A stretch of 64,000 nucleotides of DNA from Trachythela sp. YZ-2020 (taxonomy: Eukaryota > Cnidaria > Anthozoa > Malacalcyonacea > Clavulariidae), in assembly GCA_016169945.1 (NCBI GenBank), contig JADLSH010000373.1, forward strand, positions 124,001 through 188,000, read 5' to 3'. Numbering within the stretch: position 1 is the first letter of the stretch; each line of letters starts with the position of its first letter. The notes below the pieces were generated by a model. That model made no database searches and was not told the DNA's origin. It saw only the letters and a list, made by a program, of their open reading frames with translations. Below, in pieces: positions 32,856-42,965 of this stretch. The translations under genes and the position numbers were made by a program.

Positions 32856-32899
32856 CTGCAGACATGCATGTTTCGCCGTTCAACGGCTCGTCAGTGCAG
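32856..32899 (-). ncRNA. type I hammerhead ribozyme
   Basis: Intact minus-strand copy, 282 bases from its partner. Confidence 0.82.
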
Positions 32900-33128
32900 C
32901 TTGTAACGCAGTCTAGATGCGAGTGACTTCGTATTTATACACCATACTCTTGCCCTCACCAAGCGCATGTGGTACAATACTCAGACACATGCGCATCCAG
33001 ACATGCGTGAAGTGTCTTGGGGCCAGAGTGCTCAAACGACCACAAGGGAAGTGAGCTTTTGCATTATAGCTTATAGCCACCAATTAACCTCACAGAGTGC
33101 TCAACAACACAAAGTGAAGGAGCATATA

Positions 33129-33963
33129 GAACGTTGTCGCAATGCAGATAGATAGATAGAAAGGAATTCTAATTATAGATGCAATTACTTCCGCTTACAG
33201 ATATTAAATGACTCAAAATTACATATTTTAGCCGGGGGTTGACTTTAATCAGCTCTGATCTGTTCATATATCGATATCAGTAAATGTAAACTCGAATCTG
33301 GATATGTTTTCACTCTTTTTTATATTAGCTTTAAATACACGCCACATAGCAATCGCAAAATTATTATTTCCACAAATACAAGTTATTTGTCGGAGAGGCT
33401 TTAACTCCTTTGGCTTTGTGCATCGTATAGTGATGCTTTACTGTTACTGTGTTAGTCTGTAATAGGCTATACTATGAATATAGTTTTTTGCTGTCAAAAA
33501 TAGAAGCATCACGCTGCAAATGTTTGCTCCACTAAGGTCTAATCGAAAAGGAGTTTAACATTGCCATCTAGTTATTCAACGGCATGTTATTGAATATTTA
33601 TTTTCTGCTTAACGTGCACGAATGCTAGGTTAGCCGTATAGGTTGTTGTTTACTCGAATACTGCACCACTATATACAGTTGCCTAGCTATCTACAGCTCT
33701 AGCGGAAGGACTTAAATTAGTGTGAGAAATTCTTAAACTAATAATATTTAGCTGCTTTTGAATGTTTTACTATAATGTAAATTTGGTATATGATACACTT
33801 TTCTAGTATACTCGACAGTATACAGATTAGTAATGCGTGCGTCAGACGTGTCGTGTTGTTTATATATTTCGTGCAAATGAACTCGTATTTATGTATTCGT
33901 TGATTTTTAATACACATCCGCGATTTTATATTATATAGCAGGAATCTATGAACGTGTTGCCCA
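33129..33963. other. unassigned AT-rich region
   Basis: Apart from a short (GATA)n near 33148-33162, no gene, repeat end or RNA was recognised. Confidence 0.5.
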
Positions 33964-34850
33964 TTGGAAATCTATTCGATATTGTTTTTATCCCCGAGCC
34001 GGCGCGAAGCGCCGTGCGAGGGTACTAATTCCGCTCGGAGATTTACACCCGGGTATGTGAAAACATTGTGGAATGCAAAGTCGTCCGCCATTTTTTTTTG
34101 TCATGGACTCGACCTTTTCGTAAGTTATGCGCATGCGCAAGTTCAAGCCGAGAGAAGACTTCCATTTTGCAAACTTTTTTCAAAAAAGTTTTGCACACAT
34201 TTTATAAGTAAGTCTCTATGTAAGTAAGTTTGGATAAATGAAAATTATTTAGAGGCAAATTAACAAGAGGAAAAACAGTCGAAAGACCGAAAAAGGAGCG
34301 TTTTAAACAGGCAAGTGTCTATTTTGCATGCTTGCTTTGCCGATTTTTTAACATAGCATGCAGTATAGTTTGTGAATTTGAAAATGTGTATATCATTCTG
34401 TGTGGTCAATACAACATTGATTGATCTTTAAGAGTATTTTAGTATTGATTCAAATATGTTATAGAAAAATAAAAAACAATAAATCTCAAAAATTTCATTG
34501 CAAAAGCAAGTGCGAAGTATAAAAATACTCCTCGAAAAGCAGTTGAAGTTTTTTGAAAATTTCGAAACGTTTTCTGAACGTCTAAGGTTGAATATTACAG
34601 TAAATCAAAGCTAAAAGAGTACATAATAGCATACCCACTTTATATAGTTGGGCAATTGATAATTTTATAGTTAAAAACAAAATAATATTTGTACAAATTA
34701 AAATATAAAAAGTATACATGTTGCGTGTTACCATGGTTACATTCGTCGACTCAGTACTTCATGTTAAAATAACTGTTGGAGAGTATAAATTGTTTGGTTC
34801 AAATGGGCGAGGGGATTCTGCATGCATGTATTTCTAGTAGTTGTGATAAG
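33964..34850 (+). repeat. dispersed exon-bearing repeat, copy 1
   Basis: It starts near CCCCGAGCCGGCGCGAAGCG, continues TACTAATTCCGCTCGG and ACACCCGGGTATGTG, and ends GGGCGAGGGGATTCTGCATG. The same order occurs inverted at 45150-45905 and 47045-48380. In the middle is a short exon-like segment ending near 34310 (here with a GCAAG donor). It is probably a DNA transposon family whose transposase I cannot identify. Confidence 0.5.
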
Positions 34851-35195
34851 TCATATTAAAATGTGGGATGTGAAACGAAACCCCCGGAATAATAGAATTG
34901 ATTGTTTATTCAAAGTTTAATTTCGCTGTAAACGGGTGCATATATAATATATATATATAATATATATATATGCTCCTTCACTTTGTGTTGTTGAGCACTC
35001 TGTGAGGTTAATTGGTGGCTATAAGCTATAATGCAAAAGCTCACTTCCCTTGTGGTCGTTTGAGCACTCTCGCCCCAAGACACTTCACGCATGTCTGGAT
35101 GCGCATGTGTCTGAGTATTGTACCACATGCGCTTGGTGAGGGCAAGAATATGGTGTATAAATACGAAGTCACTCGCATCTAGACTGCGTTACAAG

Positions 35196-35239
35196 CTGCA
35201 CTGACGAGCCGTTGAACGGCGAAACATGCATGTCTGCAG
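35196..35239 (+). ncRNA. type I hammerhead ribozyme
   Basis: Intact core, stem I and stem II; cleavage after C35234. Confidence 0.8.
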
Positions 35240-35522
35240 ATTTGACTATATATAATATATATCGGCGAAACATGCATGTCTGCAGATTTGACTATATAAG
35301 CTCCTTCACTTTGTGTTGTTGAGTACTCTGTGAGGTTAATTGGTGGCTATAAGCGATAATGCAAAAGCTCACTTCCCTTGTGGTCGTTTGAGCACTCTGG
35401 CCCCAAGACACTTCACGCATGTCTGGATGCGCATGTGTCTGAGTATTGTACCACATGCGCTTGGTAGAGCAAGCGTATGGTGTATAAATACGAAGTCACT
35501 CGCATCTAGATTGCGTTACAAG

Positions 35523-35566
35523 CTGCACTGACGAGCCGTTGAACGGCGAAACATGCATGTCTGCAG
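35523..35566 (+). ncRNA. type I hammerhead ribozyme
   Basis: Intact; cleavage after C35561. Confidence 0.8.
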
Positions 35567-35689
35567 ATTTGACTATATAATATATATATAAAATTCAAGT
35601 TTGGTTTGTTTTTAGTAGAACAAAGAGTGCTCAACACTATTTGAAAGTAGAGTAAAATTATTTATTGTTTCTATCTTAAAGTAAAGCCG

Positions 35690-36260
35690 TCGCTACACGG
35701 TGTTTCTCGTATAACTAAAAGTAATGCATCAGTCAATTCTAGCATTACCCATCCCCCGGGCAACCCCCGGGCATTTGCACTTATTTTTCTTAAAGTGTAC
35801 AATTCCCCGGGGCCGGGCAGAAATGATGACAAATGCCCGGCCCTGGGGCACACCGACCATTATGAGATCACCGATATTGACAAAGATTCGGATAAGATTT
35901 CACGGAAACAGCAAAATGCACAAGAATCCTTGCTCAACAGAAAGTTTTACATACGTTAATGACCCCTAAAAACGAGCAAGTTTTACTGGACGAGTTTCGT
36001 TGTGCATAAATTAAAAGCTACTGTAGTTATCCCAGCTTTTGAACAAGAAAGACGTGCTTGTCTGCGAGGCTTTACATTGGTAATACCAAACTAACTATTA
36101 AATTATAAAAGTAAACTAAATATGAATTATATACTATGCAAGTGTCAGTTTTCTGCTATGAACGTTTTATACTGCAGATTGCTTTTAGTAATGGCAGCGC
36201 ACATGTTTTTCCGTTCGAGACAAATGCCCGGCCGAGACATGAAACTCTGAGTAGTGACGA
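35690..36260. other. non-coding region with CCCCGGGC palindromes
   Basis: CCCCGGGCAACCCCCGGGC (35755 on), CCCCGGGGCCGGGC and AATGCCCGGCC recur within 500 bases. No gene is visible; open frames here mirror each other on both strands. Confidence 0.45.
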
Positions 36261-36288
36261 CACTATTTTAAGTATATAATTAAATTAA

Positions 36289-36421
36289 ATTCGCTCTACC
36301 TTTAGGTATTGAGCACTCTTTAGACTATACGTTCAAATATTTTGAATATATATATATATGACAAGCTTTTGTAACGTATAGTAAAGAGAGTGCTCAATAC
36401 TTAAAATTCAGTAGAGCGAAT
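36289..36421. repeat. inverted repeat of PLE-like ends around (TA)n
   Basis: TTCGCTCTACC...GAGCACTCTTTA on the left is mirrored by TAAAGAGAGTGCTCAATAC...GTAGAGCGAA on the right, with (TA)n in the centre. GAGCACTC also occurs in each PLE end in this window. Confidence 0.6.
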
Positions 36422-36917
36422 GTAATTACTGTTTTTACTTAAAATGTTTCTGTGTCTCTACTCCGATGTTTCGATTGTCTCTACTATGCAATTAAAAATT
36501 CATACGCATACGAGATATTTTGAAAAAATGGGAGACGGCATGCATGCATGTAGCACTGAGGGAAAAGTGCCAATTGGTTTCTTATTGTAATTTTAATGTA
36601 CTTACAAAACTTGGTGTGTATGAACTGCTAGTTTTCGTATCGGGCAGTAGTTTTCTCATTGTGACGCACAACTCCAAACAAGAAAACCATTCGGTCTTTA
36701 AAAGCTCTCCATACATCTCCACAGGACATAGCAACAAGAATGTCCGCTTTAGCAAACGATCCATTTCAAATATATCCTTCAAATCTGGTAACATTTCGAT
36801 AGCTTCGCTACGTAAAACAAAAAGCGAACGTTAAAAATTAGCACCCATAAAATCAATATACCATATCAAGTATACCGTTGCTTACTCTTTTTGAAAAAGA
36901 GTAAGCAACCTCAATAT

Positions 36918-37025
36918 ATGCAGCACCTCTTTTGAGTGGCATGTATTTATAAGCCGCTCATGAAAGGGGAGATGCATAGATGTATACATTCTGTATTGTT
37001 CATTTCTAATTTTGCATGGTCATTG
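36918..37025. repeat. 108-bp repeat, direct copy at 39568-39665
   Basis: Nearly identical to 39568-39665 (AGTGGCATGTATTTA, GCCGCTCATGAAAGGGGAG, GATGTATAC). No coding role seen. Confidence 0.7.
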
Positions 37026-37168
37026 TTTAGTATAAGGGAGAAACAATGGGATTTATAGTGTTATGCATGTATTTTACTTAATATATGTTAAACAACTAGG
37101 GATCCAAGGATTGTGCAAAGTTTCAAAGAGCCATAAGTTTTGAGGAAAACGAAAGATTAATATGGAAG

Positions 37169-37556
37169 CAGGGCCGTCCTCAGAAAATTTTTCAGGGGGG
37201 GTGTAAGCTGTTTCAACCGACTGCCAAAATAACTTGTACCGACTAAATACAATTTTCCTTGTCAAAAAGGTTTTCTTTATCTGTCGACGGGGGGGGGGCA
37301 GGTTTAAAATTTTTTCCCGGACTATACAGATTTTAAGATCAATTATTTGGTTCAACCGTATAAATTTACTTTTGGAAAACAAACTAATTGCGTTTTTCTA
37401 ATCCTGGTGGTACTGACATAATTTCCGTTTTATGTGTTAGCCATTAAAAATTTTTTTTTTTGCCGACTCAAATCTCACTTCTGCCGACTGAATCTCCAAA
37501 CAGAATTTCTGGGGGGGTGTGACAACCCTCCAAACCCCCCCGTAGGGACGGCCCTG
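37169..37556. mobile_element. hAT-like MITE with perfect 8-bp duplication
   Basis: CAGGGCCGTCC inverted ends are flanked by TATGGAAG on both sides (37161-37168 and 37557-37564). The interior has G runs, a T run and GCCGACT motifs, with no transposase. Different ends from the MITE at 15065, so a second hAT-like family. Confidence 0.85.
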
Positions 37557-37815
37557 TATGGAAGCACTGAAGTACTCTGCGGCGAAGACATAATTTACAC
37601 CATAATTTACAAGTAAATGCAAGTAATGTTTCAGGAAAATCTCTCCTTGATCCTACAGATAAAGAATATTTCACAATTCGCCGTGGGAAGTGTATGCGTA
37701 TTTATTGCTGACGTAAATAGATGACTCATGCATGGAATTAGCTAGCAGTATTTATGCCAAGATTGTCAAGTTCTCATGACATTTGTTTTTCGAAGGTCTA
37801 TTATTACCATTTGCG

Positions 37816-38269
37816 TTCAACCTTGAAGTTTGACGATTTTAACGCGTTTGTTTACTTTTCAAACATGAACGTTTGCTAACAAAACATGAACGTTTGCTAA
37901 CAAAACATGAACGTTTGCTAACAAAACGTACACCTCATGAAATATTAGATTTTGCGATTTTTTGGCGAAGTATGAATATGTTTTTGATCCTTACTTTATG
38001 ATCCTTATATCTTTCATTCTGTCTTGCAAAATAACTTAAATTTTGCGAGCGTAACATTCGAAAATATGGAAAATTGCTTAAAACGGATTTAAGACGAGTT
38101 TCCCGTTTGGACGGGAAAGTTGGACGGGAAAGTTAGACGGGAAACTCGTCTGCCCCCGGATTCATATTAGACGAGTTTCCCCGTCTAAGACGAGTTTCCC
38201 GTGGGCGTGACCAAACGTTCACATTTGAAAAGTAAACAAACGCATTAAATCGTCAAGCTTCAAGGTTAA
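37816..38269. mobile_element. MITE with about 55-bp TIRs and internal repeats
   Basis: The ends TTCAACCTTGAAGTTTGACG and its inverted counterpart share about 55 bp, including CGTTTGTTTACTTTTCAAA. Inside are three tandem 21-bp copies containing CATGAACGTTTGCTAAC (37861-37922) and several GACGGGAAA/GACGAGTTTCCCG motifs (38094-38205). No gene. Confidence 0.65.
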
Positions 38270-39567
38270 TTATATCCCATCAATTCAAGGTATACTGTAA
38301 AGTTTAAATTAACACGACTATTGGGACTGCAGGCTTTGCAGCACGTTTATATCATTATATGATCCCGTTTTATACCATAGAGGTTATAATATAAATCGGA
38401 TACTATAGTCTACACTGTTTTGATAATAATACAGATTACAGATCGAATACATGCAGCCATCGACTATATATATCCAGCCATCGACTTGCACAAGTTTATT
38501 GACATTGGCATTGCCCCGGCCCTATAGTTCATAAGGCTATAGTTGTATTTGAAATAATATAGCCTTTAAACTGCTACCACATTTACCTTCCTTATCATTT
38601 ATATAATCTGCAAACTCGCATTTGAGATACAGTCTTTAAATATTTTGTCATAATCATAATTCTCAAAAGCAAATGTCAAATAATAGTAATAATAATGCTC
38701 GGGAAGCGAAAATAAGTGAATTTCTACAATCCTTCCCGTTGATTATCCAGTACTGAAGGCAAGTTGGTAAGTCAGTTATAATGACTGATTTCTCTCCGGT
38801 TCATCGACATACTTATAGTTATACTATATATTGATAATTTGATATAATGATAATGTTCTTGTCGCTAGACTCGCTACACGGCACGCGTACGAATCTCGCA
38901 GTCAACTCGCGGCCACGCACTTGATAGCGCACGTGCATTTGTGATTGCACAAAAAATCGCGTGTTCCGGGGGAAAGATCGCCAATTTAATGTCAATTCAA
39001 CGTCTTCAGCAAATGTTTCAAATTCAATATAAAGACTCTAATTCAGCATAGTTTGTGTAAAGTCGCCATAAGATCAAAAGAATATTTAAAGAAAAATGTG
39101 AAGCCCTGTCTTGAAGCACTAAATCACTAAATGTTAATGAAATTTAAAAAGAAACATAAATTGTTGCACCCCCCGGAAAGTTTACACTATGATTGAATGA
39201 ATGAATGAATGAATGAATGAATGAATGACTGACTCCTTTGAATTTTCGCCACTCACCACAATATTGCAAAGTTTCGAAGAAACTTTGCACTAAAAATGAA
39301 CTTTACTAAGGTTTAACTGGAAACAGTATTGATTGGCAATGAGACTGATCGAAATAACAATATAGTTTGTCTTGAATTTTTATCTTAGTTGTGCTGTTTC
39401 TCAGCTTTTGTGCAAAGTGGCACTTGCCGCCTTTTACCAATAGCTCACTCGGGTGGCACTTTAAGAGTCGCCTGTCAGTGAGAACTACTGAGACAGAATT
39501 CAAGACTTGTATACATTTATGTTGATGCATGTTACTGTTGTTGTGTAAGGTGGTTAAACCGCCTTTT
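38270..39567. other. unassigned region with a (GAAT)n microsatellite
   Basis: No gene or known repeat was recognised, except a tetranucleotide GAAT/TGAA run at about 39192-39228. Confidence 0.5.
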
Positions 39568-39665
39568 ACCAGCACCTCTTTGAGTGGCATGTATTTACAA
39601 GCCGCTCATGAAAGGGGAGATGCATAGATGTATACCTTCTGTATTGTTCATTTCTAATGTTGCAT
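39568..39665. repeat. second copy of the 36918 repeat
   Basis: Direct repeat of 36918-37025 with a few substitutions. Confidence 0.7.
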
Positions 39666-39848
39666 CACTAGCTGCCATGGCACTACATGTCTGAGATACA
39701 GTACAGATGTACAAGGCAAGCCAGACAAAAAATACGACTTTTTCCAATTCCTGTAGTCAGTAGGAGGGAATAATCAATCTTGATATCTCGGTATAATATC
39801 TCGGTATAAATATTGCAAGACCATTCAAAACAGCATTTCTGTGCATAT

Positions 39849-40125
39849 CCCATTAGCTGACAGTACTCTACCATTGACGAGTAAAATACTCTGGCTTGAG
39901 ATCAGAGAGAGTAAAATACAAAAGTAGGGAGCATATGAGTGCATTGCCAGCTAATGGGGTTAACACGAGAAACTGGCTGATAGTTTTGGTAAATCATTAA
40001 CTGACAGTACCCTGTCACTGACGAGTAAAATCGTCTCTCGTTAGACAGAGTAAAATCGTCTGGCGTTACATCCTAATGTAGGGGGCATATATGGGTGCAC
40101 TGCCATCTATAATGGGTTAATGTGT
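39849..40125. repeat. two diverged TTAACC-type inverted-repeat elements
   Basis: Elements at about 39849-39963 and 39991-40120 match those in the 2.88-kb array (CATTAACTGACAGTACCC, GAGTAAAATCGTCT, GTAGGG..GCAT, CTAATGG). They are more diverged and again paired head to tail. Confidence 0.65.
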
Positions 40126-40227
40126 TTAACGCCAGATGACTTTACTTGTCAAGAGGAAAGTGTTGGATGTAAATGGGGGTACTGTACAGTACATTGTATA
40201 TAAAATTAAAAATTCTAATTCTGGCAG

Positions 40228-40304
40228 GAGGATGGAAGCTTTCAGGATGCCATCAGGGATATGCAGCAAGCCCGCCCAAATATATCAAACAAAGAAGTAC
40301 AGTA
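40228..40304 (+). CDS. possible short coding exon
   Basis: After TTCTGGCAG the frame reads EDGSFQDAIRDMQQARPNIS then NKEVQ, ending at a GTAAGC donor. Both splice sites are good and the sequence is hydrophilic, but it is only 77 bases and no partner exon was found. Confidence 0.22.
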
Positions 40305-40659
40305 GTAAGCATGGGGATGAGATGGCCGTTGTATCTGAAGAGATGATATGTTTACGTGAACGAAAATGCCAGAGGACTGGAAACGAGATAAGCAAAATAT
40401 CCATCTATATCTGGATTGGAGTTTCTAAATTGTTACTGTATTCTGATTGGCTGATTTTCTTATTGTACGAACTGTGTTTAACTTAAATGATTTTTATATA
40501 GAACTTGCCCCTGTGGATCGGTATAGTTTTCAGAATATCATAAATATAAATATCTAAACGATTATTAAGCAAATATTGTTGTAGTTTTTGCATATTCTAT
40601 GTTGTATATATATTACTATTTTTTCCCCTGACAGTCTGAGTCGTAACCTTCTATTTCAG

Positions 40660-41240
40660 TATGCGTACTTCCAGTATTTGAAGTACATTTACTCAAAGTT
40701 TGAGTATGCGTATTCCAGCATTTGTTGTACGTTTACTCAATGTTTTAGTCACTTGTTCGTTGAGTAACTGGAACCGTTTTTTGAGTAAGACACTACTCAC
40801 GTTTTGAGTAAGTTTACTCAACGTTAGAGTATACTGTTCATTTACTCAAAATTAGGAGTCACAATGGGTGCATTTTGTTTGAGTAGCTAGAACTCTTTTT
40901 TTAGTAACAAGTACTCATATCTTGAGTAAGTTTACTCAAAGGTTGAGTATACTTTTCATTTACTCAAAATTAGGAGTCACTATGGATGCATTTTGTTTGA
41001 GTAACTAGAACTCTTTTTTTGAGTAACAATTACTCATATTTTGAGTAAGTTTACTCAAAAATAGAGTAATTTATTAGTTTACTCAATCAGTGAGTAGCAG
41101 TAAATTGATCTAATTTGAGTATTTTCAACTCTTATTTTTGAGTAAATTCACTCAAAAATCTGAGCAATTGTTACTCACATCTTCGAGTTGGCTTTACTCA
41201 TTATTATGAGTCACTATGGGTGCATTCATTTACTCATTTT
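40660..41240. repeat. GAGTA/TACTC-dense tandem region
   Basis: Dozens of GAGTA and TACTC pentamers occur, often paired as GAGTAAGTTTACTC. Part is a tandem repeat of about 128 bp (around 40770-41030) containing ATTAGGAGTCAC and GTGCATTTTGTTTGAGTA. No coding frame persists. Many small palindromes could form. Confidence 0.65.
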
Positions 41241-41389
41241 ACTCCCTTAGCACAGAGACGAAAGGATGTCAATCTATTGATAATATCACTTTAATGTAGT
41301 GTCAAACATTATTACTAAGGGTAAAATACGTTACATGCAGTCACACAGTACACCCATTAACTAGTGGCCTTCACTTGTCAACATGCAAA

Positions 41390-41463
41390 ATTTTATAAAA
41401 GTTAAAAAATAGGAAAATATCCATGATTTCGGATATTTTCCTATTTTTTAACTTTTATAAAAT
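41390..41463. ncRNA. perfect 33-bp AT-rich hairpin
   Basis: 41390-41422 and 41431-41463 are exact complements with an 8-base loop (ATGATTTC). It could be a small-RNA precursor or a small fold-back insertion; there is no flanking evidence either way. Confidence 0.35.
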
Positions 41464-41945
41464 GCATATTAATGCGCTTGGAAGTTGTTTTTTTTATGTA
41501 TATATTTGGGACACATGAGGTCACGATATTGTAAAAGCTGCATGGATAGGCTCTTTTGATGCAAATAATCATACAATTCATTAAACGAGAATCTCAGCAG
41601 CGAACCATTCGAGCCCCAAATGCCTTAGTTTAAATAAACCCATACTCTTCCATTATTTAAATTTTGGGCTTTTAAATTAAGTTATTTCAGCGACAATGGA
41701 ATAAAATTAACAGTAAAGAACAAGTGCGAAGTAGGTAACCCCACCTATATAGGGACGGAAGTAATTAGTATTCAGGATATGTTTAGAGTGATGTCACAGG
41801 AGGATGACGTCATAAAGAATTATCGCGTAACACATTTGTCGCGCGACAATTGTGGCGCCACATGAATATTAATGAGGTGTATTAAATATAATCTATGAAG
41901 GTTGTACATTTTAACTGGCAAGGTGAACATATTTTTTTTTCGGAG

Positions 41946-42182
41946 ATGGATAGAAGAGAGAGACATAACGAGAGGCATCGAAGATACAGGGAAAGGCGTA
42001 GGGAAGCCGACATTAGGCTCCGAGAAGAGCTCGTCAGGCTCAGAGAATTCTATAACTTTATGCTCGAGAATGATTTTGAACTTGTTATTTTATATGAGAA
42101 AGAGAAAAGATGCAGGGAGCAACCAGAAGCCTGGCAGCAAGATACAGACAACCTAGAAGACATTCTACGGGAGTTTGTTTGA
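41946..42182 (+). CDS. 78-residue basic coiled-coil-like protein
   Basis: The ATG at 41946 is preferred over an in-frame codon at 41895 that lies closer to the inverted repeat. The protein starts MDRRERHNERHRRYRERRRE and continues with a Leu/Glu-rich helix and an acidic C-terminus ending LREFV. A basic helix running into a heptad-like helix resembles a bZIP-style DNA binder, but no family match is recognised. The TIR just upstream supplies a TATA-like CCTATATAGGG. Confidence 0.45.
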   Translation: MDRRERHNERHRRYRERRREADIRLREELVRLREFYNFMLENDFELVILYEKEKRCREQPEAWQQDTDNLEDILREFV

Positions 42183-42282
42183 AAATGTAAACGAAATGTT
42201 GATATAATGAGATGTTTTTAGACCCGTCGATCTTAGTATGTATCAAGCGTAATATTTTACAACCCTGAGCTGCAGGTGAAAT

Positions 42283-42395
42283 ATGTAAGTGTTTTAATGA
42301 ATATTTACTTGTTTGTGGAAATGCTGCGACCCTAAGGGGAATGTTTTAATGAATATTTATTAGTTTGTGGAAATGCTACAGCCCTAAGGGATATG
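42283..42395. repeat. about 60-bp tandem duplication
   Basis: GTTTTAATGAATATTTA, then GTTTGTGGAAATGCT and CCCTAAGGG, occur twice in a row between the two convergent genes. Confidence 0.65.
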
Positions 42396-42519
42396 TTTCA
42401 GAGGTGAAAAACGTGTGTGATTTGATGAAGGGAATAATTATTAATTGTGCAACTGCGCCGTTTCACTATATGCATAAATTAGTTTTGACACAATGATAAA
42501 CACAGAGATTAAGTTTTGT

Positions 42520-42530
42520 ACACTTTATTG
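42520..42530 (-). terminator. possible polyadenylation signal for the minus-strand gene
   Basis: Minus-strand CAATAAAGTG lies about 440 bases after the stop codon of the zinc-finger ORF. A G-rich tandem GGGGTTCT(C/G) repeat (42596-42672) would lie within its 3' untranslated region. Confidence 0.35.
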
Positions 42531-42965
42531 CTTAAAAGTAATTACCAGTGTATAATGATAAGATTACAACTATGTTAATAAATGTTTTGAACTATGTGGG
42601 GTTCTCTGGAGGTTCTGTAGGGGTTCTCTCAGGGTTCTGTAGGGGTTCTCTGGGGGTTCTGTAGGGGTTCTGATTATTACAATCTTGCAAACATGCATTA
42701 ATTGTTCTTTTCGCATTGAGTTCCCATTTTTCTCATGCGCCTTCGCATTTTGCCTCGCATTCTTCGCATTTTGCTTCGCATTCTTTGCATTAAGACCCAA
42801 TCAGGCCCGATGGCCCGGAATATCTCAGCCTGGCTGACACTTAGTCTTAAGTTCGCATTCTGTTCATGCGTCTTCATCATAAACACTACATCGATTCATT
42901 GATCATCATCACTATTTTGTCAACCGCTGCAGATAAAGCTTCATCAGGATCAAACGAGTCTTCGT

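Larger units (their letters stand above)
32567..33128 (-). mobile_element. retrozyme-like tandem dimer, 282-bp monomer
   Basis: Two units on the minus strand begin GTCAAATCTGCAG at 32567 and 32849. Each has an intact hammerhead, the 9-bp hairpin and the TATAAATA box. The array is bordered by (TA)n on the left. It is a second clean dimer of the family seen at 30241. Confidence 0.7.
34970..35575 (+). repeat. two 280-bp ribozyme units with a truncated one between
   Basis: Units at about 34970-35250 and 35290-35575 flank a 30-base stub (35263-35292) that holds only the hammerhead's 3' half. (TA)n tracts lie at both edges and at the stub. It may be a decayed trimer. Confidence 0.7.

Noticed and set aside
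35671..35969. Antisense pair of 60-81 codon frames
   Set aside because: They read through CCCCGGGC palindromes on both strands and show no family signature.
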